Source: CAMDPA01 sp964574325 (lineage in GTDB: Bacteria > Pseudomonadota > Alphaproteobacteria > Rhizobiales > Hyphomicrobiaceae). From it: a stretch of DNA of 64,000 nt. Made by a program: the position numbers and the translations under genes. Below the pieces are notes generated by a model. That model worked only from the letters and a program-made list of their open reading frames with translations. It was not told the DNA's origin and made no database searches. The stretch lies in assembly GCA_964574325.1 (NCBI GenBank), contig CAZNMY010000010.1, forward strand, positions 28,741 through 92,740. Reading direction: 5' to 3'. Each line of letters begins with the position of its first letter. Positions within the stretch are counted from its first letter, which is position 1. Below are positions 41,044 to 48,594 of the stretch, piece by piece.

Positions 41044-41194
41044 CATGCCTATCCCCTTGCCTCAGGCGCTGGCTCAAAATCGCATGGCCGACCAACGTCA
41101 TAGGTGGTCGGGTGCAGATCATGGGGCCGACGTGCCACTTGGTTGATATCGCAGCCATTTCCGCGCTCACGCCTGAGGCAAGGGGATAGGCATG
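41044..41194. mobile_element. 151-bp miniature inverted-repeat element, copy 5 (tandem, right)
   Basis: Same orientation as copy 4. CTTCAGGAA follows at 41195-41203, so the array is repeat-element-repeat-element-repeat. Its right end supplies the ATG (41192) in frame with 463 codons of the broken host gene. Confidence 0.95.
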
Positions 41195-42579
41195 CTTCAG
41201 GAACGGGGCATATACTTTGACGATCTGGTGGTGGATGTTGGTCGCGTGCGCGAGTCGCAGATGAGACAATGGCCGTATGTAATCGTCACAATACCGCGAT
41301 TGAATGCTCAAGTCGCTGTCTCTAATCAGAGAGGTCAGGCCGTATTTGTAGCGCAGCCTGCTATCGATGTTATGGATTGGGCTATTTTCTCCAAGCAGCA
41401 AGCTGGGGTGCCGGGGACTGCTTTCTCTCATGTGAAGCGGATCGTCTGCCTTGGTGCGTGGCAATCAAAAATGCTCGATTGGGTGATTGGAGCAGCGCAG
41501 GCCGCGGGGGCGAAGGTATCTTTGCCCGGATTCGTCCGGGCGCATCGGAGTGGAGCTTACACCCTAAGTGAAGGTATAATAGTGGAGATGGCAAAAATGT
41601 ATCGGGAGCGCCATCCCGAGCGCCAGTGGCCTTCGCAGAACTCCGGAGACGTCGACCAGGATATCATTGAAGCGGTGACAGGGGATGCTGATTGGCAAGC
41701 GGAGAGTTGGGCTAACATCAACACCGCAGCTGTCCAAAACTTGCGAGGTCTCAAATCGGCAGTCAGCCTGCCGAAACTATTGAAAAGGCATGGCTGGGGT
41801 TACGATTTATCCGAAGAGATGATTGTTAAAATGGCGAACCTATGGCGCCTCCGGGCAGCCGATAGGCAATGGCCATCACTGACGTCTGGGGAGATTCCTC
41901 ACGATATAGTTGTGGAAGTGACGGGAGATGCGTTATGGCAGAAGGAAACTTGGCAAAAGATTGACTCGGCTTGCAAAAGAAGTGGGCGCGGAATGACGCG
42001 GAAGGTGAGCTTGGCTCAACTTCTCCGCGATCACGGTTGTCATTACGACCTCACAGAAGAAGTCGTGCTGAAGATGGCCAGGCTATGGCGTGAACAACAT
42101 CCGGAAAGGCAGTGGCCGTCATGCCAATCCGGTTTCATTCCGACGGAAATAGTCTCAGCAGCGACAGGGCGTGAGGATTGGAGGCCAGAGAGCTGGAATA
42201 AACTTGAGTGGACGTTTCGTAAGCCGACGAGAGGCCTTAAGGGACCAACCACGTTATCGAGGTTTTTGTTCTCAAATGGGTGCCACTACGATCAATTGAG
42301 CGAAGAGAAGATTGTTGAGCTGGCACTTCGTTGGCGGGAGCAACATCCGCAGCGACGGCTGCCCGATAGAGAAGCAGGGATTATTCCTCATCAAATCGTA
42401 GCCCAAGTGTTCAAGGACCCTTTCTGGCAACCAGAAAGCTGGGTCAACATCGATGCGGTTTGCAGGATTGGTGGCAGAGGGCTTCGGGAAAAAACAACCC
42501 TTAAGAAGCTGTGGGACAAATATCTGCCATCAAGTGCCTTATCCGCAGCATCAGCAACTGCGCGTGGACCAAATGGACC

Positions 42580-42816
42580 TTAGGTCGCGAGCTCTGAGTG
42601 AGGAGATCGTGACCTATGCAGCAGTAGAACTGTTTTCATCAGCGCATCGACTTCAGTGAAGTCATGTTGCAGGGGAATAAGCGTACCGATGGCGAGGTTC
42701 TGCTCGCCGCGATTGATGGCCTCGTGTGCCATGCTGACCAGTGTGGAGGCACGTTGTAGCCTGTGGTCCATGAGTCCGATGCTGCATTGAATGGTCGTGA
42801 GAGTAGGATTGGTCAT
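42580..42816 (-). CDS. Hypothetical small protein (78 aa)
   Basis: Start at ATG 42816 (MTNPTLTTIQCSIGLMDHRL) with AAGGAG upstream and ATGA overlap with the methyltransferase gene. Helical; pattern of His/Leu helices like HRLQRASTLVSMAHEAINRG. Last gene of the 42580-44846 operon. Function unknown. Confidence 0.55.
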   Translation of the reverse strand: MTNPTLTTIQCSIGLMDHRLQRASTLVSMAHEAINRGEQNLAIGTLIPLQHDFTEVDALMKTVLLLHRSRSPHSELAT

Positions 42817-43472
42817 GAAAAACTCCTTTGATTGAAATGGTTGAACGCGCGGGATTGGATAGGCGCACGGAACTCCGCGCCGGAGAGCCACCAGAAGGCT
42901 GGCGGGCCGTTGTGCCCGTGGGTCCAGACGGCCCACACGTAGCGATGCTTGGTGAAGTGGTGAGGCGGAGGGCCGTAACGGTCCTCGGGCCAGCAGACGA
43001 TATCGTCGACGGCGTAGAGCCGAGCCGGAGGCGTCTCGCGCCACCAGTCGGTCCGCATCGGGGTGCATAGCGATGCCATGTTGAGGAGCATCGCGACCTT
43101 GCCGCGGGTGTACTGCGTGAGCATCAGCGCGCGCCGGACGAAGCGGTCGGCGAGTCCGAAGCCATAGGGCGGATTGGTCACGATGTGCTTGGCACGACAG
43201 TCGGTCTCCTTGAGGAAATCGACACCCGCTACGCCGAAGCCGTAGGCATGGAGGTCCGTGCTGATCACGGCGTGTCCGTGGTCAGAGAGGACCTTTGCGA
43301 TACGCCCGTCACCACAGGCGGGCTCCCAGATGGGACCATCGAAGTCTTCGACCGAGAGCAGAGCACGCGTTGCTTCCGGCGGTGTCGGATAGAACTCGTT
43401 CGGCAATCGGCGCGGGACGCTGCGAGCGGGCTCGGGCGGACATCTCCACGAGGAGGGGATGGCGAAGGTCAT
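42813..43472 (-). CDS. N6-adenine DNA methyltransferase-like protein (219 aa)
   Basis: Start at ATG 43472 (MTFAIPSSWRCPPEPARSVP), overlapping the upstream gene's stop. Motif I is EPACGDGRIAKVLSDHG; motif IV is VTNPPYGFGLADRFV (NPPY, adenine-specific). FWWLSGAEFR closes the domain. Small plasmid methyltransferases of this type may protect transferred DNA from restriction. Paralogue of the partial gene at 1-287; both sit in operons of small proteins. Confidence 0.8.
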   Translation of the reverse strand: MTFAIPSSWRCPPEPARSVPRRLPNEFYPTPPEATRALLSVEDFDGPIWEPACGDGRIAKVLSDHGHAVISTDLHAYGFGVAGVDFLKETDCRAKHIVTNPPYGFGLADRFVRRALMLTQYTRGKVAMLLNMASLCTPMRTDWWRETPPARLYAVDDIVCWPEDRYGPPPHHFTKHRYVWAVWTHGHNGPPAFWWLSGAEFRAPIQSRAFNHFNQRSFS

Positions 43473-43693
43473 GATACACCTCCGTCCTCGACGGTGAACG
43501 CGCCGACACTTCCGTGGTGCTTGCAGTTGCCGCAGCGGCAGGGAGAGTCGAGATACCACTCGAAGTCAGCCCACTTGGCTTTGCGGAGAACCGTGGCGTT
43601 CACGTCGATCCAGGTCGTGGCCTCAAGGACGATATCGGTATCGGTGCCGCAGTTGGGGCAGACGAGACCATAGGTTTCACGGACGGTACTCAT
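43469..43693 (-). CDS. Zinc-ribbon-like small protein (74 aa)
   Basis: MSTVRETYGLVCPNCGTDTD has a CPNC pair and SPCRCGNCKHHGSVGAF a second Cys cluster, so a zinc ribbon is likely. ATGA overlaps on both sides. Function unknown; possibly a DNA- or RNA-binding partner in the methyltransferase operon. Confidence 0.6.
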   Translation of the reverse strand: MSTVRETYGLVCPNCGTDTDIVLEATTWIDVNATVLRKAKWADFEWYLDSPCRCGNCKHHGSVGAFTVEDGGVS

Positions 43694-44019
43694 GGCTGCA
43701 CCTCCACTTCGCCGTCCTCGGGAAATTCCCGGTCGAGAAGATCGAGGATGTCTGTCGGCAGATAGCTGCGAGGATCGTCACGCCCGAGAAGAGCGCCTTC
43801 CAGGATTTGGGAGGTGCCGTCACGTTCGATGCGCGTGATGATGACGTTATGGATGCCCCAGGCCTGCGTTTCGACGGTGAAACCGGCCTTGCGGAGAACA
43901 TCCGCGACGGCCTCGGTCATGATGAGACCCTCACCATCGTGGAAGCCGAACTTGTAGAAGGCCTCGTTCCATTGCCAGTTGTACGTCTGGAGGCACGTTG
44001 GACAGGTGGTTCTGCTCAT
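43690..44019 (-). CDS. Small protein with CxxC motif (109 aa)
   Basis: Start at ATG 44019 (MSRTTCPTCLQTYNWQWNEA); the upstream extension is shadow. One CPTC pair at the N-terminus, then alpha/beta sequence (VIITRIERDGTSQILEGALL). Coupled by overlap to its neighbours. Family unknown. Confidence 0.55.
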   Translation of the reverse strand: MSRTTCPTCLQTYNWQWNEAFYKFGFHDGEGLIMTEAVADVLRKAGFTVETQAWGIHNVIITRIERDGTSQILEGALLGRDDPRSYLPTDILDLLDREFPEDGEVEVQP

Positions 44020-44225
44020 GATTCCACCTCCGTCTCGAAGTGGAAGTCCGAATGGTCGATGGCGCGGCCGAAATCGATCCCGACATGGTGCGACCAGTGA
44101 CGAAGATCCGTTAGAAGGTCGATGAGAGCCTCGTGGAGAGCGAGCCTGCACCCGTTCGTGCGGCAATAGCTCTCAAGCGCGGCTTCGCCGCGAGCGCGAC
44201 GCGTGGCGAGTATCGGGTTGGTCAT
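44016..44225 (-). CDS. Hypothetical small protein (69 aa)
   Basis: MTNPILATRRARGEAALESY, with HEALIDLLTDLRHWSHHVGI; helical and His-rich. ATGA overlaps with both neighbours. Function unknown. Confidence 0.5.
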   Translation of the reverse strand: MTNPILATRRARGEAALESYCRTNGCRLALHEALIDLLTDLRHWSHHVGIDFGRAIDHSDFHFETEVES

Positions 44226-44443
44226 GATCGGCCTCCACGGATGGTGTTGAGGCGTGAGACCGGGATGGCCACGAGCGGCTCTTGGCCGGCGGTTACGACA
44301 TCGAAGGCCAACTCGCCTTCACGTGCGTAAAGCGCTTCGGCTCGTTGCTTGGCGTCGCGGGCGCTCCGGGCTTCGATGTTGAGGCCGAGGGTCGTCCAGG
44401 TATCGAGGCGGATGTGGAAGTTCTTGAGCTTGGGGGAGGTCAT
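44222..44443 (-). CDS. Hypothetical small protein (73 aa)
   Basis: MTSPKLKNFHIRLDTWTTLG, then IEARSARDAKQRAEALYARE: beta strand followed by an 'A.DA..RAEAL' helix, the same module as in the proteins at 505-1268 of the first operon. Overlaps by ATGA on both sides. Function unknown. Confidence 0.5.
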   Translation of the reverse strand: MTSPKLKNFHIRLDTWTTLGLNIEARSARDAKQRAEALYAREGELAFDVVTAGQEPLVAIPVSRLNTIRGGRS

Positions 44444-44616
44444 GAGAGACCTCCCGTGTAGGCGAGTTCAGCGTCGAAGCTCTCATAGGTGCCTTCACGG
44501 CGGCGGAAGGCGGTTTCGCCGTCCAGAAGCCAGAGGTCTTCGGCGCGGCCGATCGGATCGGCCATGAAGGCGTCGAGGGCGTCCCCGACATTCGGGTTCC
44601 AGAGGGCGCGGCTCAT
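44440..44616 (-). CDS. Hypothetical small acidic protein (58 aa)
   Basis: ATG 44616 (MSRALWNPNVGDALDAFMAD) to a TGA overlapping the next ATG. Resembles the 59-aa product at 1441-1620 in the DALDA helix and acidic character, supporting the view that the two methyltransferase operons are homologous. Confidence 0.5.
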   Translation of the reverse strand: MSRALWNPNVGDALDAFMADPIGRAEDLWLLDGETAFRRREGTYESFDAELAYTGGLS

Positions 44617-44846
44617 TCTGCACCCCCTTGGATTGCTGGGGTGGCGTCAGCGTTGTCCAACTCGGTGATCTCGCGGACCACCACGCGGCCGGACATCGGG
44701 AAGCTGTCGAATTTCAGGTTGGCGCCTTTGGCGTCCTTGTGCATCCAGGCGGACCCGACGCGGTGCCACCGCTGTTTGTCGCCGTCGCCGCTCACCTGCC
44801 AGATGGCGTGGGTCGGCCGGTTCGTATCGTTGTGTTTCTTGCTCAT
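44613..44846 (-). CDS. DUF736-like small plasmid protein (77 aa), first gene of the operon
   Basis: MSKKHNDTNRPTHAIWQVSG, RWHRVGSAWMHKDAKGANLK and FPMSGRVVVREI match the protein at 27212-27430. Start ATG 44846, after a leader of family B. It heads the operon that runs through the methyltransferase to 42580. Confidence 0.6.
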   Translation of the reverse strand: MSKKHNDTNRPTHAIWQVSGDGDKQRWHRVGSAWMHKDAKGANLKFDSFPMSGRVVVREITELDNADATPAIQGGAE

Positions 44847-45025
44847 AATTTGCTCCGTCTTTTTGTGTGAGACGAGCACCACGCCCGTCCGATGGGTTCG
44901 TCTGGACCGGAGCCCAAGGGAGCGCGTCATACAGGCCACACGGGAGCGCCCGGGTTTCCCCCGGGGCGCGAACGGAGCGGGCAGCCTGTTGATCGCTAGC
45001 GACCGGGCGTAGGTAGGACCCATCA
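44847..45025 (-). promoter_or_regulatory. Conserved leader, family B copy 2
   Basis: Same ordered blocks as 37585-37765: CCGGTCGCTAGCG, GACGCGCTCCCTTG, ATCGGACGGGCGTGGTGCT. A strong hairpin (CGCCCCGGG-GGAAA-CCCGGGCG) lies between the first two blocks. Different hairpin sequence at the same place in the other copy suggests structure is kept, which needs a proper alignment. Confidence 0.5.
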
Positions 45026-45248
45026 CAGTGGACGTGCGTGTGCTCTTCGTTCCTCACACCGATTGAGGACGGAGCATTCGTAAGAGACCAGACGGATCAC
45101 GGATCGGCTTCAGACCAGCAGCAGGGAAGCGGGTCAGGCAACGCAGCGAGACTGGTCGGGACGCTCTGAGTGCCAAGGCCATGCGCCTGCCGAATTCGAT
45201 CTCTACGAATTCCGGCCATGCGAAGTGACACGAGAGGAGAGGTTGGAA

Positions 45249-45875
45249 ATGACCGACCGGCGCAACGAGAAGAACGGGGGCAACATGAGCAAGCCCCCAG
45301 AACTGGGAGACGAGGCGCGTTCGTCGAACCACGCCACTCGCGATAGCGAAGCCGATAAAGCTGGTGGCGAGGACAGCAGCCGAGTATCGCGACGGAAGGC
45401 GCTCGCAATTGGAGCGGTGACCACGGCGAGTGCAGCGTTACCGATCGAGGCGATGGCAAAAACGGTTGCGGCTCAAACGGCGGCGCATGAGTTTCTGACG
45501 CGGCTGAGGCTGGCTACTCAAGCCATCAATAAGCTTCGAGACATTCGAGCCGAGTTCGCGTCGTGCAGTAAGCGTATCATGCGGATGGACCCGCTCGGCG
45601 CCGAGGCACGGCAGATGGGGTGGTCCGAGAGCATTCTGTATTTCGAGCAAGCCGAGGCGGAGAGGCGGGCCTTCAACGCGGCCAACAATATCAGTTGCGT
45701 GGCACCGGCTGCTCTCAAATCGGACGCGCGGCAGCTCGAGATTGCGCTGACCCGTTACATCTTCCAGGGAACGGTCAGGCCGGCCAAGCCTGACGGGGCG
45801 GCGTGGGCACGAAAACGGCAGGCGGCAGGGGAACGATGGCTGGCGGGTCGCGCCAGAACGACGACACCGGCATGA
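45249..45875 (+). CDS. Tat-exported hypothetical protein (208 aa)
   Basis: Start at ATG 45249 with GAGAGGTTGG upstream; a second candidate is MSKPPELG. After a 45-residue charged N-region comes SRRKALAIGAVTTASAALPI, a twin-arginine signal, then AMA for cleavage. The mature part is helical (HEFLTRLRLATQAINKLRDI). No family recognised. Divergent from the 42580-44846 operon. Confidence 0.55.
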   Translation: MTDRRNEKNGGNMSKPPELGDEARSSNHATRDSEADKAGGEDSSRVSRRKALAIGAVTTASAALPIEAMAKTVAAQTAAHEFLTRLRLATQAINKLRDIRAEFASCSKRIMRMDPLGAEARQMGWSESILYFEQAEAERRAFNAANNISCVAPAALKSDARQLEIALTRYIFQGTVRPAKPDGAAWARKRQAAGERWLAGRARTTTPA

Positions 45876-45884
45876 GGCCGGACC

Positions 45885-46103
45885 ATGATGCGTCGCACGG
45901 CAGGTCTTGCATGGGGCTGGTTACCGTCGTCGGTGGTAGTGCCGAGTGTGCCGCTTAGCGCAGTGACCGGCTGGTCTGTGCAATCCATCGGCGATGTCGT
46001 GCTTGGGGCTATCGTCATCACGATGACGGTGTGGGCATGGGTTGGCAAAGGTAGACCTCGTGCAGTGGCGTTGTTTCGGCTGGGGCGTAGAGAAGAATTC
46101 TGA
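45885..46103 (+). CDS. Possible small membrane protein (72 aa)
   Basis: Begins 9 bp after the previous gene. It has two hydrophobic segments (LAWGWLPSSVVVPSVPLSAV; GDVVLGAIVITMTVWAWVG) and a basic end (GRPRAVALFRLGRREE). Composition is plausible but there is no family match, so it could be chance. Confidence 0.35.
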   Translation: MMRRTAGLAWGWLPSSVVVPSVPLSAVTGWSVQSIGDVVLGAIVITMTVWAWVGKGRPRAVALFRLGRREEF

Positions 46104-46280
46104 TCTCGCTCGATCGGAATTGCGAGTGCTGTACGCAAAGGAGCGGCTACCGGTCGATCTGTAGTCGCTTTTCTGTTGGCCTCAAAAGGATTATGTACCT
46201 AACGCAAAGCGGCAATTATTATGGTAATATGACATTGATTTACGTTTTTGTGAATCATATAGCGCCAAGGATTTATAACA

Positions 46281-46847
46281 ATGACCGATGATAAAATTAG
46301 TCTCACCACCATGTTATCAGTATGTCTAGGGAGGAGTTTGGAACAATATTTGCCTTCTTCGGATGGGGGCGACTTCGATCAGGCAATGAGGGGCATGGCA
46401 AACGGTGGTTTTCCAAAATATTCCAGTAGCCGTGACACGGCTGCGCTGTGGCCCTTTGTCAGGTCTGCCTTTGAAGAACAGCATCCGTGGCTAAAAGATG
46501 TAGCAGACCAAATGAAAGAGGATTGCATCAAGCCCAATGGTGAAGTCGATGAAAAGAGAATGCAGGAGAATATTGCAAAATATTCCCGTACATACGGCGA
46601 CCAGCACACAGCCAAGCCAATTGAGGGTTATGATCATGCGCAGGCACTCAAGGAACTTGATACGAGGGATGACGCTCGACGTGACGGATCGCTTCCTGCG
46701 CCGCCGAAGCCGAGCGCGGGTGAGCGGAATGATAGAATTGCGCGATTGCATAAGCGAGAATTTGAGAGTGTAGGCGATGATGCGCAGCGCGCCGAGAAGA
46801 GAGCTGCGGCCCTTGCGGGGATCAGAGCACTTTCGGCGAGAATGTAG
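46281..46847 (+). CDS. Hypothetical protein (188 aa)
   Basis: ATG 46281, after an AT-rich promoter-like stretch (46180-46280). Polar, charged protein (DVADQMKEDCIKPNGEVDEK; RAEKRAAALAGIRALSARM at the end). No family recognised. Base use differs from the neighbouring plasmid operons. Confidence 0.5.
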   Translation: MTDDKISLTTMLSVCLGRSLEQYLPSSDGGDFDQAMRGMANGGFPKYSSSRDTAALWPFVRSAFEEQHPWLKDVADQMKEDCIKPNGEVDEKRMQENIAKYSRTYGDQHTAKPIEGYDHAQALKELDTRDDARRDGSLPAPPKPSAGERNDRIARLHKREFESVGDDAQRAEKRAAALAGIRALSARM

Positions 46848-47107
46848 GCGAACCTAGAAAGCGGCCGTTGATATGGCGGGGCTGTAAGCCCCTCTAGGCT
46901 CCGCGTCCGCAGGTCGTGAGCGACTTCGCCCCGATAAAAATAATTCCGCCGTCTCAGCGTGCTGACGATCTCGCCAGATCGAACGTGGATCTTCCCGTCG
47001 CGGAATTCTACTTCAATGGCGTAGCCTTTGACGAAGAGAAGGCCGAAAGTGTCACTCAAAGCAATGACTGACGGTTTTAATGCGCTTTGCTTATGCGATA
47101 TCTCCAC
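46634..47107 (-). CDS. Doubtful hypothetical protein overlapping the gene at 46281-46847
   Basis: The N-terminal part (46850-47107) reads like a real protein (DTFGLLFVKGYAIEVEFRDG, IHVRSGEIVSTLRRRNYF), but the rest is the antisense of 46281-46847. The gene may be truncated, or the frame may be accidental beyond 46850. GTG start without a good ribosome-binding site. Confidence 0.3.
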   Translation of the reverse strand: MEISHKQSALKPSVIALSDTFGLLFVKGYAIEVEFRDGKIHVRSGEIVSTLRRRNYFYRGEVAHDLRTRSLEGLTAPPYQRPLSRFAYILAESALIPARAAALFSARCASSPTLSNSRLCNRAILSFRSPALGFGGAGSDPSRRASSLVSSSLSACA

Positions 47108-47240
47108 AACTCACTTGTTAATAAATAATGAGCGAATCATCATCATGCGCGATATTGATTATGCAGATTGTTACTTAGAGAAATAATGGAGCTATTCATC
47201 CAGCACAATAGTGCCCCGCTAATGGAGCGGACTCGGCGTA

Positions 47241-47266
47241 ATAAAAAAGGCGCCTACGAAGGAGCC
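47241..47266 (-). terminator. Rho-independent terminator of the ArdC gene
   Basis: On the minus strand AGGCTCC-TTCGTA-GGCGCCT (one mismatch) is followed by six T. The stem overlaps the last codons and stop of the gene at 47254-48147. Confidence 0.6.
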
Positions 47267-48147
47267 TGAAGCTTCTTGAGGTAGGCGACGGCCTCGGACG
47301 CCTTTGCGGCGGCCGTGAAGATGGCGCGGCTGTCGTCCTTGAGGAGCGTCAGCCACTGCGAGAGGTACTGAGCATGGTCAGCACGCGGCTCGCCCTCGGT
47401 GATGCCAAGTTCGGCGCAGAGGAAGGCGCTGCCGATTTCGGCGACGAGTTCCTCGGCGGCATAGGCAGCATCGCCAAAGCGCTTCCCGAATTCACGGTGG
47501 AGGCGCTTCTCTGAGCCGCTCCAGTGAATGCACTCGTGTCCAAGCACGGCGAAGTAGCTTTCGGAGCGAGTCATGGTGTCGGTACCGCAGAAGAGGCTCT
47601 CATCCGGCATGTGGATCGTATCGGTCGCAGGACGATAGAAGGCGCGATCACCGCCGTGTTCGATGCGAGCGCCGATCGCCGTGAAGAAGCGATCAGCTTC
47701 GAGGATGCGCTCAATAGGCCCGAGCGGGGCAGGTGCATCAGGGAGCGTGTATCCGTCGACCTGCGATGCGTTGAAAACGTAGGACGCCTTTGCGACACGG
47801 CGCTTGCCGTCGTCGTTCTCGTCATCGGCATTCGGCTCGGTGTCGTACTCCTTGTAGAAGACGACCAAAGACGACTTTTCGCCCTTGCGGACCTGGCAGT
47901 CGAGCTCCTGCCATTGGCGATACGTGCCCCAGATCGGAGCGGAATATCCACGCAGCTCGGCGGCGACCCAAAGGCTCACGATGTTGATGCCGTTATAGAG
48001 CTTCTTGGTGAGGGCATTCTCCGGCATGAACAACGGCTTCGAATGCCGGCGCCACGGCAAGGACGGGCGCTCGATGGCAGCGATGAGCTGAGCGGTGATC
48101 TCGGCGTGGATGTCGCGGCGAGCGGTTGTGGTTGATGATGCTGGCAT
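47254..48147 (-). CDS. ardC: ArdC-family antirestriction protein (297 aa)
   Basis: Start at ATG 48147 (MPASSTTTARRDIHAEITAQ). The N-terminal DUF1738 part has PWRRHSKPLFMPENALTKKL and YNGINIVSLWVAAE, which binds single-stranded DNA in known ArdC proteins; the C-terminal zincin part has LGHECIHWSG (HExxH) and AEELVAEIGSAFLCAELGI. ArdC protects incoming plasmid DNA from host restriction. Full length. It is preceded by a 270-bp leader and ends at its own terminator. Confidence 0.95.
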   Translation of the reverse strand: MPASSTTTARRDIHAEITAQLIAAIERPSLPWRRHSKPLFMPENALTKKLYNGINIVSLWVAAELRGYSAPIWGTYRQWQELDCQVRKGEKSSLVVFYKEYDTEPNADDENDDGKRRVAKASYVFNASQVDGYTLPDAPAPLGPIERILEADRFFTAIGARIEHGGDRAFYRPATDTIHMPDESLFCGTDTMTRSESYFAVLGHECIHWSGSEKRLHREFGKRFGDAAYAAEELVAEIGSAFLCAELGITEGEPRADHAQYLSQWLTLLKDDSRAIFTAAAKASEAVAYLKKLQAPS

Positions 48148-48420
48148 GTTGGTCTCCTTCGTCGTTGGACGAGACCTGCCGCGCTGATGGCGGTCTCGGT
48201 GCCGGACGAAGGCGACGGTGCTAGGCGGAAGCGGAACCGAGCCCAGCAAACCTGATGTCAGTCATGAGGAGATTGGGCGAGGCGGCCCGGCGTAGCCGAA
48301 GGCCGAGGGCGCAGCCCTTGAAGCGACCGCGCACCGGCGCATAGTTGGCACCATGACGAGACCGGCGGCGCGGACTTGGCCAAGAACGGGGACGCGAGCT
48401 GTATAGAGCGGCTCAACCTC
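48148..48420 (-). promoter_or_regulatory. Long structured leader of ardC
   Basis: About 270 bp without a convincing gene, GC-rich, with hairpin-forming blocks on the minus strand (GGGCTGCGCCC; GGCCTTCGGC; GGTCTCGTCC near the start codon). Similar in length and position to leader families A and B but I cannot align it well with them. A regulatory RNA is possible. Confidence 0.35.
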
Positions 48421-48594
48421 TTGCCGGTGATATTGGCCGGGGTCATAGTCCGCAGAAACTTTGGCCACGAATCAGGCCGCGTTTGGCTGTTGCGTACTGG
48501 TGACTAGGAACAGGAGTTTGAGAGGGAGCCTATGCTTCCGAGGGAAGCCTGACTGCAGAACTTGATGAAACGGCGTAGACGTATTAATCCTTAG

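Larger units (their letters stand above)
40515..42583 (+). pseudogene. Repeat protein (ancestral 582 aa), interrupted by two tandem copies of the 151-bp element
   Basis: The first part (MIDVRALFNAASALAETFDG to KALQE) ends in the element. The second part runs from the ATG at the right end of copy 5 (41192) for 463 codons. Deleting both elements and two 9-bp repeats restores one frame (KALQE-RGIYFDD). The C-terminal 330 residues hold four repeats of about 75 aa with the pattern LSEE.IV.MA..WRE.HPERQWP..SG.IP..IV...TGD..W..ESW..I......RGL....SL..LL..HG. Each looks like a DNA-binding module seen in uncharacterised bacterial proteins, where RGL-SLA-LL is a hallmark. Function unknown; sequence-reading by tandem modules is a possibility. 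Confidence 0.75.

Noticed and set aside
40884..41194. The element copies as attC sites or recombination hot spots of an integron
   Set aside because: Each is bounded by a different 9-bp duplication, which marks transposition; no integron integrase is present.
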